Assembly: GCF_954871325.1 (NCBI RefSeq)
Contig: NC_088778.1
Span: forward strand, 29,001,120 to 29,065,119
DNA from: Gordionus sp. m RMFG-2023
Lineage: Eukaryota > Nematomorpha > Gordioida > Chordodea > Parachordodidae
Length of the DNA: 64,000 bases
Reading direction: 5' to 3'
Made by a program: the position numbers and the translations under genes. Of the stretch, positions 1 to 12,214 are shown one piece after another. Position 1 is the first letter of the stretch. The number at the start of each line of letters is the position of its first letter. The notes below the pieces were generated by a model that searched no databases, was not told where the DNA came from, and worked only from the letters and a program-made list of their open reading frames with translations.

Positions 1-259
1 ATTTCAGCATTACACCTCTACAAAAAAGTTTATAATAATCAATGTAAATTATGGACAATTTATTTGATCAAATTGAATATTTATGAAAAAATATAAAAAT
101 GTTTTATTTATTCTAAGAAAAAAGTTTATTGTTGTGCTTATTACATAATATAGTTAGGGTAATTGTTCTTCACTTAAAAAAAAAACGATTAATACAATAA
201 AAAAGAAATATTGTTATAGATCATTTTTATTTTTTTTAGTTTGTTTTTGAAAATTTTTT

Positions 260-432
260 TTAAATTTCCTTGCCCATTGTTTAAATTTCTTAGCCCGCCC
301 GTCCAGCCTGCCCATAGTTTCAAATTTTTTTAACCCGCCCGCCTTTCTTAAATTTTTTACCCACCCATCCGCCCGCCCACTCAGGCGGGGGAAACCCCTC
401 CCCCCTCCCTCTTCCCCAATGCAGATCCCTAA
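260..432. mobile_element. MITE family B-like GC-rich fragment
   Basis: Runs of GCCCGCC and AGGCGGGG ending AATGCAGATCCCTAA, the family B end. The left end is lost. Confidence 0.6.
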
Positions 433-735
433 ACCAAACCACGTAAAATATCGCAGAAATATATTAAAAGAGCTAAAATGTGAAAATTACACAAAATATG
501 TAAAAATATGACGCAATATATCTGGAAAGTATGCAAAAATTATATTTAAAACCAGTAAAATTTGTAAAGATAACACAAAATGATGCAAAAAAGCATAACG
601 GATTCAATATTTATTCCGGAAATTATATTATAAAATATTAATTTCATTTTAAAACATCTAACGCCAACTACCGGACTAAAAAATAATAAATTTTAACATT
701 ATAAATAGACCTTTGAGGCATATAAGCTTAGAAAC
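425..735. repeat. Dispersed repeat E, copy 1 (unclassified)
   Basis: Shares with 8208-8515 ATGTAAAAATATGACGCAAT, AAAACATCTAACGCCA and GGCATATAAGCTTAG. No terminal repeats or coding found. Confidence 0.75.
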
Positions 736-1054
736 TGTAAAATGAAGAAAGCTGTAAAAGGATATTACTAAAAATAACAACACCGTAAATAAATGACTAT
801 CAAACTCGTCAAACCTCTTATTTAAGAATTTGATAATAAAAATCTTTATGAAATCTTACTAATGGTAGGCTTATTATCATAATTAAATTTGAGTTTTGGT
901 TAACCGCATTAATCCAGATTTAGAATCCTGGTCACGGGCACCATTATTAAATTCTCAAATTTTTAAATACAATAAAATACTAGATTCATTTCTTTTTATT
1001 TCAAATTCAATCATAAAAAAATAAAATATCAAACTAATTTTAGTCACAAATTTT

Positions 1055-2578
1055 CAGAGTTGTTAAAGTATCTAGATAAATGTAGTATCTGTATCTGTAT
1101 CAAGATAGATTTTTTAAAAAGGTATCTGTATCTAGATATTTTTTTAGAGGTATCTGTATCTGTTTTTAGATACTTTTTAAGATACATTTTATATACCCCT
1201 TTTTTTATTGTAAATAAAAATATTTGACTGTAAAATTTATTTTATTTCATATGAGCTTATGAAATAAATAAATATATATATATTATATATTAATATTTAT
1301 TAATACTATAATAAAGAATTATATATACATAAAATATTAAAACTTATATATAAAAAATATATATAAATATTCATTAATTTAAATATTATTAGTTTATCAA
1401 TAAACCATACAAATTTTAATATTACAATATGGAAATGGTAAATTTTATTTTATAACTAAATTTTTAAGTTTATATATTTATTTAGATCTATATCGATGAA
1501 GAAGAGGAAGCAACAAGTTCTATTGCTTTACCATGGCCAAATTGAGCAATATCTCAAAACAAAGAAAACAATTAATTCTCTGATGGTAAAAGGTTTGCCG
1601 TGTCTACCTAAAAATACAAAAATATCCGTCAGTATGACTTCAACGTGCAAAATCGGGAAGCACATAAGGGTATAGATATTATATATTTAAAATTCTAATT
1701 AAAATCTTAAGAGAAAATATCCAACCTTGTTAACAAAAATAAAAAAGGGGAAGGAAAATAAAATACTAAAGAAAATATTGCCAAGGCTCATCCTCCAATA
1801 ATATTTTTGCTAAAAGACCTTTGACTTTAACTCAAGGCACTTTAGATGATTTAATTATTGCTTTTATTATAGATGGCATGCAGCCATTATAAAAGAAAAC
1901 AATTGATACAAAGATTAGCTGGTGAATTATCAAAGTCATCAACTGACTGCAAGCAAATAACCTGCCAAAAAAAAACAAATAATTTAATTTCAGATTTTTT
2001 TCAGTACCCTACAGCAGATATAATTTCTAATAATGATTTAAATTTTGATAATCAACAAATTTTAAATAACTTTTTCAAAAATAAATGTAGAGATTTTAGC
2101 ATTTTTAAAGAACTGATATAAAATTGTTATTTATTAAATATAACACTACAATTCCTTCAAGCGCCCCTGTGGAAAGACTATTTAGTGTTGCTAAAAATGT
2201 CTTCACAGATAAACGAGGATGCCTAAATGATCAAAATTTTGAAAAAATTTTATTACTGAAATCTAATAATTATTTAATCATATATTTTCATATATTATAT
2301 TAAAATTATAATTTTAGTTATATTCTGATAAATGTTATATCGCGTCAATAAATTTTTAGCTCATTTCATGAATTTTCACAATATGATATTAATTTAGGTT
2401 TATGCAAACCTATAAGAGCATAAAAAAATGTATCTGTATACAGATACATTTAAAAAATGTATCTGTATCTTGATAACTTTTTAGACGCTGTATCTGTATC
2501 TGTGTCTAGATAACTTTTGAGACTATGTATCTGTATCTGTATCTAGATCCATTTAAAAAGTATCTTTTAACAACTCTG
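1055..2578 (+). mobile_element. hAT transposon, complete ends, decayed inside (TATCTG family)
   Basis: Ends CAGAGTTGTTAAAGTATC and its near-complement (TTTTAACAACTCTG), flanked by perfect 8-bp duplications CAAATTTT at 1047-1054 and 2579-2586. Both subterminal regions are arrays of TATCTG/TATCTAGAT. Inside, about 2155-2285 encodes the hAT dimerisation domain (SSAPVERLFSVAKNVF, then EKILLLKSNNY), and an open stretch lies at 1873-2121. The catalytic core is largely missing; 1.5 kb against 2.5-4 kb for autonomous hATs. Confidence 0.93.
1873..2121 (+). pseudogene. hAT transposase remnant, middle part
   Basis: About 80 open codons between the hAT ends, followed within 40 bases by the dimerisation domain in another frame. 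Residues such as KQLIQRLAGELSKSS are unremarkable; assignment to hAT rests on its position. Confidence 0.55.
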
Positions 2579-2699
2579 CAAATTTTATATAAATTTATAC
2601 AATTTTGCATAATTTTTAACAACTGAAATATAAAATATTATATGAACGCTGTATAAACATTATAAATTTGTTATGTAATACAATCAAATAAATTGCAAT

Positions 2700-3560
2700 T
2701 ACAATGTTTCCATGGGAGCTTGTGTCCTTTCTGTATTGTTTTTGATAACTAAATTCATCACTTGGCTTTACATAACATACCATCTCTAAATATTTTCTAG
2801 CTGTATCAGCGAACCCATATTCATTGATCTTTTCCCTATTTCTTTTGAAGTAGAAGCGGTCTCCTTGCTTATTGTCAAAGGCTAGTTACTACAAATGTAT
2901 GAGTTAACCTTTTTATCATTGCCTACGGATCCTGCTTGTTATTCGACGGTAGTCCATATCTTTATGATGACATATTGCATTGTTTACAAAATGGTCATCA
3001 GCATAACAATTAAAACAACGTCTTTTCTTGAGAACGCGATGTATTATTTCCTGTCAATGATCATCTTTTAGAAGGATTGTATAGATCTGAATAAGGGTAA
3101 CTTGTAAGTAATGAGTGTCTAAATCTCTAAATTTAGATTTTATACCCGTTAAATTTATAAATTAATTTTTTTTTTTTTACAAAAATCACATATCAAGAAA
3201 TAAATTATAAAAATATAAATTAACACAACTATAAATTATTTAATTATTAATTTACAATTTTTTAAAAAAAATATGGCGCATATAAACTTGAAAAAAAAAC
3301 CAACATTTTCCTTTTTTATTTAATTGACAGCAATTTTCAATTATTTAAAAAAAAAATTCATTATAACTGTCAATTTATTTTTCATTTAATTATAATGGTG
3401 TGTGTAAAGAAAATGAAGATGGATAAAAAAAAAACTTTTTAAATGATGGCATTTAATGAACCTTACATCACTCTTTTCCACCAATTTTATTACCCCTTTT
3501 TCATTTCCACAATACTTGAAATTGTTACTTATCTAAACTAACAATTATTCAAGATCAATA
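2700..3560 (-). mobile_element. Gag-like fossil with adjoining non-coding part, copy 2
   Basis: Matches 9389-10210 along most of its length (e.g. GTAGAAGCGGTC, TATTCGACGGTAGTCCA, CTCTTTTCCACCAATTTTAT). More decayed than copy 1; no open frame of length. Starts just after the hAT element at 1055-2578. Confidence 0.7.
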
Positions 3561-4278
3561 TGAGGTCATCATTAAATTTCAGTCGAACATTCGTTGTGAT
3601 TTCCTTTTCGAATAGTTGAGCCTTCCGCAAATTCTGTCCATTCATATGTCAATTTTGCATCAAAATTAGCCGTTGTTTTTTTTAGAAAAAAAATTATATT
3701 TATTCCTCATCTTTCTTAGATTCCCCCCAAAAAATTTGCCAATTTATTTGCTTACGAAATCTATTTTGTCAAAATATTGATTGATACTCAGCTTTAGTAC
3801 AAACTATTGTAGAATACTGGTTTGTTTGATTTTGTATTTTTATCATGAATATATAATTAATTAATTTTATTTCCGAATTATCATATTGGTTTAACCAGCT
3901 TACTCGATTTTGCAAATCTTTCTATTCAATAATCTTTGAACAGATCTCATCTTTTAAATATTTATGCCATTATTTTTTTAAAAATGTGGTTACTTAAATC
4001 TAAATAGCCATTTTTTTGGAGAATAAATTTTTTTACACACGGATAAGATGACTTTTTCTTGCTGACAATTTTATTGAAAAGAAAAAAAAAATGTTTTGAG
4101 ATAAATAATTTCAATATGTCATATTGAAAAAGTGTTATTATTTTTGAAATTAAAATTAATAATTTTTTTTACCATGTTTGGTACAATATGTTTAAGTATT
4201 TATTTTTTTAAAATAAAATTAATAATAATTTATTTTTGAAAATATTCTGCTAATTTAAATAACTTTCCTATCATATCA
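3560..4278. other. No gene seen
   Basis: AT-rich sequence with homopolymer runs between a gag-like fossil and a coding-like stretch. Nothing recognised. Confidence 0.6.
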
Positions 4279-4787
4279 TGGAAACGCAATCACAACTGAT
4301 AAGCTTTAAAAACCATTTTGTCCAAATAACTATCATCCCGAAAGATAAGAGAATGAGATTTGATACGTCCAATTCCTTGGAATGACGCATTTGAACAATG
4401 CCACCGAAATTCGTAAAAGATATTTTAAATGCAACTCCGAGGAACATTTCATTTCAACAGTGTCCTGTGGGTTCGGCTTATCACAAAAAAAGTAAGAAAA
4501 ATGATAATAACAATAAAAATTTTATCAAAAAGTGGTCGATGTTGATTAATCAAGGAAATAAGATGGGATGCATAATGGACAAAAGGAAGACAGAATATCA
4601 TGATGAAAAAAGAACAAGATATGAATAAGCCAGAAGAAAGAAATGATAATCGAGGATCAACCAAAGCCATGGATCAGAAACATAATGACTACCTTTCTCC
4701 CATAAACCAGCAAATTCAAGCGTGGAAGAATTTGATGCTAAGTGGTGGAGATGAAGAACCCGGAACATCAAATATCAAGGAATAAAG
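4279..4787 (+). CDS. Possible small multi-exon gene or gene fragment, unidentified
   Basis: Three overlapping open stretches with balanced codon use: METQSQLISFKNHFVQ from 4279, MPPKFVKDILNATPRNIS from 4398, and one ending SPINQQIQAWKNLMLSGG at about 4785. They are in different frames; a good donor (AAA A|GTAAGA) lies near 4490, so splicing may join some. An AATAAA overlaps the final stop. I do not recognise the protein. It could be a small host gene, an exon pair or a transposon piece. Confidence 0.3.
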
Positions 4788-5197
4788 AAAATTTTTGTAA
4801 TTTTTTGTTTATATAGTTATAACAATATTTCTTATAAATATTTGTATATTTAAATTTTTGTAGGGAATGTCACTGGCCCATAAAGTGGTGGCATGTCCTA
4901 GTTTGTAAGATATTTTTTCAAATCAATATTTTTGTTATATTATCAATCATTAGTGATTGACATTTGATTATTATCGTTTTTTTGTAAAATGAATTTCCAT
5001 TCATTATTAATTTTGTGATTAAATTTTACATTATTAATTTTTCGCTTAATTTTCAAAAACTGATTTTTGATAATAAAGATTTAAAATATTAAAGTCTTTC
5101 TTTTTTATTAATTTATACTTAGTTATAAGTTGAGTCTTGTTTTATTTAAGTATTTTTTGAGTTTATTATAGTTTGTTACTTTCTAATTTTTGTTAGA

Positions 5198-7808
5198 TAA
5201 ATTCAGGAATACTCAAATTTTATTATCGTTATCACGAGCTATATTTACAAATATACATATCTTCATGTTGTAAAAAATACACGTATAGAATATAGTTAAA
5301 AATCTTCTATTCGTCAGCTGACTCTGGAATTATGCCGGCGAATTTGGACTTGATGACTTGCAAATTCTCAAATTTTCCATGTTTGACTTCAAAATCTACC
5401 ATCCTTTTGTACACTAAACGTCTAAACTTCTTATCGAATTTTATGGTAGACATTTCATCCAAAACCTGTCTAATTTTATTTTTTGTAAATAATAAATTAT
5501 AATTTTTAATTTTAGATTCAATGAATCCTAAATTATAATAAAAAATAATAATATATGCTTAGAATATCAATCAACCTAGCTTCTTGATGCCGGGAACGCT
5601 TGAGAAAAGCATCCAAATACCTGAACCAGATGTCAGTTCTTTTGGGATAATTATGGAAGACTTTTTTGAAAATGGTTTTACTCCGCTCAGGATGTACATA
5701 ATCAAATTCTAGTAAAGCTAATTTCACTATCATCTCAACATCTAATGAATTTTTTTTTTAATTTTTTTTTAAACGAAATTATGAAAAAATGAGTTTAAAA
5801 AAATGAATCCCCAACACCTAATTATAATTTAATTTTTTTTTATTAAATAGAGAACATAGTTTTAAAATTAATGCTTATAAAAAAAAATTAGTAGTAAATT
5901 ACTCATAATATTTATTTCATATTTTTTTAAATTAAAAACAAGTAAAAATATGATTAGATTTAACGTATTGATATTATTACTATGTAAGGTAGAAAAAGTG
6001 ATAGTTATCTTATTCAACTCAGAACCTTTTAAAATTATTTTAATAAATATATATTTTGTATTTGCTATTACTAATCATTCCCTTTATTTTTATTTTAGGG
6101 TTAATATGGTCATGTTGCTGGTAAACTCTTAATCTTTTGAGTTTATAATATTATCATATATGTAAACTTTCAAACGTAATCAAGATACAGTTCAACTAGA
6201 AAGATGCATCAATATAATATAAAAATGAGGTAAAGTTCATATTGAAAAAACAAGAGTATACAAAAAGCTTTAAAAAATTTTTATTTTTACTGGTAATAAT
6301 CCTAAAAAAAACGGTATATACAAGTTAGACTTAGAACTATATTTTCCTGGTCGCTTTATTCAAACGTTTTCCCGGTCAGTCCGGAGCCGATAATTTTACT
6401 AATTTTCAGGTCCGGTTTGTTAAAATATACGAAAACTTTTTCAATTTAAAACAGAGTTTGAAAAGAAAAAAAATAGTAAAAATATGAACGCTTTATTTTT
6501 TTTTAAAAAAAAATTTTTTTCGATTTTCACAAAATCATGGAAGATTTTATATCCTTAAAAAAATCCCATTATATTTACTTAGAGAATATTTGGAATTTTA
6601 GGATAAATTTGATTTAAATTGTCAGAGCATTTTATTTTTAATGAAAAATCTTGAGAGATCGAATTCTTTAAAGATTTTTTTTATTTTTTGAGTAAAATAT
6701 AGAAAATATTTGAAATTTTATTTTTTTAAAAAAATAATTTTTTTTATAAAATATTTTGGCATTATTTTATGATTTTGCATACATAAAAGAAATGAGATTT
6801 TATCATAAAATACAATAAAAAGTTAAATTTCTGACTGGCTAAATATACTAATATATGTTAATGATAATTCAAAAATATCTGTCAAAAATATACAAGATGA
6901 ACTAAATATCACTTCAATAATAGTTTTAATAAAATAAATTGTTTACCCATTACAAAACTAGTCTACATTTTTTTTTTAGTTTATCCCTTTTATTAAAATA
7001 TGTATTCTTTTTTATTTTCCAAACTTAGTTAACTTACAAATAAAATTAATAATATTCTTTCATTCAATATCTACAAAACTGAATGGCGAAATAAACAACA
7101 GGTTCATTTCTCTGCATATAAAAACTTCAGAAACTTTATATTCTCGCCAATTACTAACCAACGGACAGCTTGCTCCTATCAGCTTCTGTTCTTTAAAAAA
7201 AAATTCAACTCTCACAAAATTAAATTACAAACACTTGAACCTAGTGAATATCTTATTCTCCTTAGAGAACATATAACTAAACACTTTTAAATACAATTAT
7301 TGTTCCTTAGATCACGTGCTATTCTTTGTAGATTTTTAGCAAGAGGCAAAATACAAAAATTCAAGTCTTAACGTAGCCTTAAAACACAAATAGTGAACGC
7401 AATTGAATAATATATATAATTCACGATCTCTTTTATCCAAAATTTGGAAAGATCTTTCTAGTATTTGTCGGGCCAATTAAATCTTCTTGAGAACTTTCAC
7501 GCAAAATTCGGTGTAAGAAGTCCAGATTTCGAGATCCTTAGCAAGGCTCTTAGCAGATGCCTTCTTGTGCTTGGCATTGGAATCTACTGTTAGAAGTAAT
7601 ATTTGTCTGCACGTTTCGTCTGCCTTTGGATAATTAATTAAAATGAGTATTATAACATAGAGTTTGGAAATGAGAACAGAACTGGAAAGAAATAAAAAAA
7701 TTTATAGGAATTATGCATCGTTTGAGCGCCATCTTAATTATCATAAACGAGGTTCAGGGAATTAATGGGATGTGCTAAAAATAAAAATGGTAGTATCGGG
7801 GGATATAA
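5198..7808. repeat. Segmental duplication of the RRP5 3' end (copy)
   Basis: Matches 16066-21075 from before the polyadenylation signal to past exon 26, including introns; both ends are clear (ATAAATTCAGGAATACTCAA at the left, AAATGGTAGTATCGGG at the right). This copy is 2.6 kb against 5.0 kb in the parent because the parent intron 26 carries transposons that this copy lacks. Confidence 0.88.
5307..7626 (-). pseudogene. Partial RRP5 duplicate (copies of exons 26-28)
   Basis: Copies of the last three RRP5 exons at 7425-7626, 5576-5741 and 5307-5469, in the same order and strand as the parent. The two downstream copies still read open (YPKRTDIWFRYLDAF; stop after PESADE). The copy of exon 26 has TAA where the parent has CAA (VLKKI-stop-LA against VLKKVQLA), and its acceptor CAG has become CCA, so it cannot be spliced or translated like the parent. 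There is no upstream RRP5 exon nearby; I see no sign of function. Confidence 0.9.
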
Positions 7809-8207
7809 TTTGTGGTTTAAAAAGCCCGCCAACAAACGCAAGATATGCAAAAGGCTTGCTGAATATAAAGCAAGCAATAATCATAAAAATGATGAAATAG
7901 AAAGATGTAAAAATGAAACAAAAAAAATGAAGAAAGATGGTGGAAAATATTTAAAAAAAAGGCAAAATTTTAGAAAAGCAATGCCAAAACATGCAAAAAA
8001 ATTGCACAAATGAGGCGAAAACGTAATTACACAAAAACTATAAAATATACAAAAACATGCAAAGAATGTGCACGCTAAAATGACTATATGTATAAAGCTC
8101 CCAAAAGCACATGAAATGGTGCAAAAATGAAATTATGATATAGCACGCAAAAATATGCAATCATGCGAAATAGTGCAAAATATATAAAATATTAGATAGA
8201 AGAGCAA

Positions 8208-8515
8208 GCCAAACCACAGGAAAATATCACAGTAAAGTATATGAAAGAGCTAAAATCCGAGAATTAACACGAAATATGTAAAAATATGACGCAATATGGA
8301 AAGTATGCAATATTATATAAAAAAAACCATAAAATTTGCAAAGAATACATAAAATGATGCAAATAGTTTAATTAATGGAATCAATATTTATTCTTGAAAT
8401 GTTATTAGAAAATATTAATGTTATTTCAAAACATCTAACGCCATCTATCGGATAATCATATAATATATCTTTACCTTATAAATTGACTTTTGGGGCATAT
8501 AAGCTTAGATTTAAA
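8208..8515. repeat. Dispersed repeat E, copy 2 (unclassified)
   Basis: Same orientation as 425-735, perhaps four fifths identical. Preceded by 400 bases rich in ATGCAAAA/GCAAAAAT words, which inflate an open stretch at 7765-8013. Confidence 0.75.
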
Positions 8516-8768
8516 TAGATATTTATTTTTCTTTTGGTGAAACATTGATAAGTTCAATACAAATAACATTGAACTGGATGTTTTAATTATATTAAAGAAA
8601 GTCAAAATACATTATAAAGGCTTAATTATTACACTTCCATTTATTATAAATACTCTTATATTGAAAATTAAACTAATATAATTATAGTAATATTAAAAAA
8701 TAAATGCCTATATAAATAACATACTGTATTTAAAAATTAATTTTTTTAATAAAGAATTTGTATCTAGA

Positions 8769-9388
8769 TTAGATTCTATTTCTGTAGGACCTGCTCAACT
8801 CAGGAATGTAATAAATTAAATTTAAACATGTTGACATTAAGATTATTAAATAAAAAAATTTTAAAAGAAATACTTGTAAATGTCTTTTTAAATTGGATGA
8901 TGATATTTTTGATGATGAGATAATCTTCTTACATAGACGGCATTTGGTGCTGATCATATTATATGAGTTGCTTTCATCCACTTCACATAAAGTAAAATAC
9001 TTACGTAATTTCAAAAATGGTAAAAGATTCTCATTCTCACTTATATCATCTGCTGTTACATCAATTAAATCTATAATGGATATAGCTCTAAATCTCGTTA
9101 TATCTAAAATAAATGATGGATAGGAAGTTGATAATGGAAATTGATAAAATATGAAGATAGATATTTTTTTAAAAAATAATATTTTAATTTAATTTTCAAA
9201 ATTTTCATTTAATTTATTGCTTTTTAAGTAAAAAATTAATTTTAAAAAAGATCGGGATCGAATTTTAAACAAAATGATCTCGATCTCGATCCTCAATTTA
9301 AGTCAGAATCATAAATCTCGTAAAATTGACAAATTTGCGATCGAATCCAGGATCATCGATCTTTTGATTCGATCTTTTAACAACTCTG
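8769..9388 (-). mobile_element. hAT 5' fragment with BED zinc finger (GATCGA family)
   Basis: On the minus strand the end CAGAGTTGTTAAAAGATCGA (right edge 9388) is followed by GATCGAGATC repeats and, at 9014 downward, a BED finger (CRLCKKIISSSK, then SNLKRHLQ with a GT donor-like site). I found no matching left end; the rest is deleted or unrecognisable. It sits beside a gag-like fossil that continues from 9389. Confidence 0.75.
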
Positions 9389-10210
9389 GTGATAAACGAA
9401 TTGATCATTGGTTTTACAGAAGACACCATCTCTGAATTATTTTGTTGTTCTATCATTGAAGCCATATTCATTGATCGATTTCCATTTATTTCTTTTGACG
9501 TAGAAGCGGTCCCCTTGCCTGATTGTCGAAGGCTATTGTCTACAAATGCACGAGTTAAACCTTTTGTCATTGCCCTCGGATCCTGCTTTTTATTCGACGG
9601 TAGTCCACATATTTTTGAGAACATTTTGCATTGATTTACTAAATGGTCGTCAGCATAAAACAATTAAAACAGCGCCTTTTCTTGGAAACGCGATGTATTA
9701 TTTCCTGCCTATGATTTTATTTTGGAAGGATTGTAACCATCTACATACGCCAGCTTTTTCTAGGTATAAGGGTAACTTGCAAATAACGAGTGTCTAAATC
9801 TATAAGTAAAGATTTTGTGTCCATCAAACTTATTTTTATAAATTTGTGCTTAAACAAAAAAAAAATTTTTTTTAAACTTATTAATAATTTTTTTTTGAAA
9901 CAAATTTAAAAAAAAAATTAACACAACTATAAATTATTTACTTATTAATTTACCATTTTTAAAAATATGTGGTGTAAATAAAAACTTGAAAAAAATCCAA
10001 ATTTTTTCTTTTTATTTGACAAGCAATTTACAAGTATTTTAAAAAAAATGTATTGTCAACTTACTTTTCATTTAATTATAGTGTATAAATAAAAATGAAC
10101 ATGGTGGACCAGACTGCATTTAATGAAGCTGCCATAACTCTTTTCCACCAATTTTATTGCTCCTTTTTATTTTCACAATAATTGAAATTGTTACCCATCT
10201 AAACTAAACA
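9389..10210 (-). mobile_element. Gag-like fossil with adjoining non-coding part, copy 1
   Basis: Minus-strand gag-like traces at 9389-9663 with the remains of a CCHC zinc knuckle near 9665, then a non-coding stretch to about 10210. Homologous to 2700-3560. Broken and old; probably the same LTR lineage as the neighbouring pol fossil, though the order shows that this is not one simple element. Bounded at the left by the hAT fragment. Confidence 0.7.
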
Positions 10211-10249
10211 ATTTTATTAATTATTCTCACTATAATCATAAATAAAATA

Positions 10250-11950
10250 ATTTCATCAAGTAACTTCCTGTTCTATAACAGATTACCGAATTTTACTTCA
10301 TGAAAAATTCTTGTAAAAAAAAGTTATTGGTCTCTCTAACCCATCAATCACCAAAGCACCTCCGAAATCTTTATTAGAAACATATAGGGACAAGAATATT
10401 TCTAAATCATTGTTAAAACATACCAAAATCGGTTCTTCGCCAATTTTTTTCTTCAAAATTTTAAAAAGCAATTTGTTGTTTAATTTTCCACTCAAAAAGA
10501 ACACCACGTTAACAAATTATACAATGGAGATGACACTTCTGCAAAATTCCCCACAAAATATAATAATTCACCATGCCCAAAAATGACTGAACTTTAGCCC
10601 TACTCTTTGGCTGGTTCATATTTAATATTTTTTATCAAGATGTTTCTCTTCAATCCCTTAATTTGATGATCCAAATACACTATTTCGATTACATCAAGAA
10701 CACATTTTTCCTTGCTGACCCTCAAGCCATTGTCACTAATTCTCTCTGATTATGTTACTCTGGTGTCACCCCAGTTATCAACACACCATCCATATAATAA
10801 AATACACCTTCTAGGCTCTGGAAAACAGTTGCCATACGCTAGAAAATAGGTGCTGACATTAGGTAACCTACAAAAGGAGTCGTTCGTAAACAATTTACAA
10901 ATTTCTTCCTTTAAAGGTAATTATAAATCGCCGAAGAAAAATGAACCATTGAAAAATATTTTGCACCCCTTAAATTGGCCAAAATTTCCTCAATTATAGG
11001 CAATGGATATTTTACTTCCACCATTCCTAAATTTATGGTTAACCTGAAATCGGTACACAGTCTCAACTTTCCATTAAATTTTTTTTTACGGGAATCAATG
11101 GTGTGGCCCATTCACTATATTCAATCAAAATAATAATTCTATTATTCACCCAGTTGTTCAATTCGTCTTCTATTTCCTTTTTCTATTCAAAAGCTCTGTA
11201 ACATGCCAAAAAAATTGGTGAAAAAAGCTTAACATCTACTTGATAATAATTAAGTCGTTCTAATTTTTCTTCAAAAATTATACCATATATTTTAACCAAA
11301 ATCGGTTAGTAACTTTATTTATATTAATTTCAAAATATCATTTGACCTTTATCAGATGCCGTATTTATTTTTGAGCTACTCTGCTCTATCATCACTTTTT
11401 CAAGATACTCTAAAATATGATTATTAATGACAGGACTCTGTCCTTCTTTCAATAAATTAAATATTTCTCTATCCGCAATTATTTTCCTTTCGGCATTATC
11501 AGCGAAAAATCCCAATAATTATAACGAGGTCAGATCTTAGTAATCCAATACCACCCTATAATGGTTTCTACATTTTTTCCCACCACCCATAAATCCAAAC
11601 GTATAGCAGTATCGCTGAAAACAGCATCCCATTTGGTTTTGCCCAAAACTTTAATTTTGGAGCCATTAAATTGTTTAACCCACATATAATGCCCTGCAGC
11701 CATTATTTGTAAAGATTTCTCCAGACATTATAGAAATTCTAGAACTCGTATCAAACATCATGTCAATGTACATATTTAACCCACATATAATGCCCTGCAG
11801 CCATTATTTGTAAAGATTTCTCCAGACATTATAGAAATTCTAGAACTCGTATCAAACATCATGTCAATGTACATATGGTCAACCCTTAATTTAACTCTAG
11901 GACAAGGACATTGTTCATTCATTCTTTCAATCACTAAAATTTTATGTTTT
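10250..11950 (-). mobile_element. Ty3/gypsy-like pol fossil
   Basis: On the minus strand, in the order expected of a pol gene: an aspartic-protease trace near 11850-11680 (FDTSSR), a reverse-transcriptase trace at 11111-10911 (YPLPIIEEILANL, GAKYFSM) and an RNase H trace at 10507-10298 (FGGALVID, PITFFYKNFS). Broken in many places; old. No integrase seen. Confidence 0.88.
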
Positions 11951-12214
11951 AATTGGCTGATTGCTACTTATTCTATCAGAAATACTAATTTCATTAGAAT
12001 CTAAATTCATGCAAAAATGAATTTAGATTCCAACAGTGGGAGTGGAGGCTTGATGCAAGATTGTCGTTAAAATTAAAATAAGTAGGTAGTTATGACGACT
12101 CTATCATCACTTGAAAAATTAAAATGATCATTGGCTTGGGTGATGTAGAAACCTCTGGCAATCTAGTTATCAATTTACTATCATTCATTGATACGGTATT
12201 TAACATAATTTAAA

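Noticed and set aside
850-960. Possible tRNA-like stretch (GGTTAACCGC ... AATCCTGGTCACGGGCACCA)
   Set aside because: No cloverleaf: the acceptor halves do not pair and no anticodon arm could be drawn.
1078-1190. Regularly spaced TATCTG repeats, CRISPR-like at first sight
   Set aside because: Units are too short, without spacers, in eukaryotic DNA, and lie at the ends of a hAT element.
7765-8013. Plus-strand frame of 82 Lys/Asn-rich codons
   Set aside because: Made by repeated ATGCAAAA-type words beside dispersed repeat E; its first bases also occur at 21033 without the rest.
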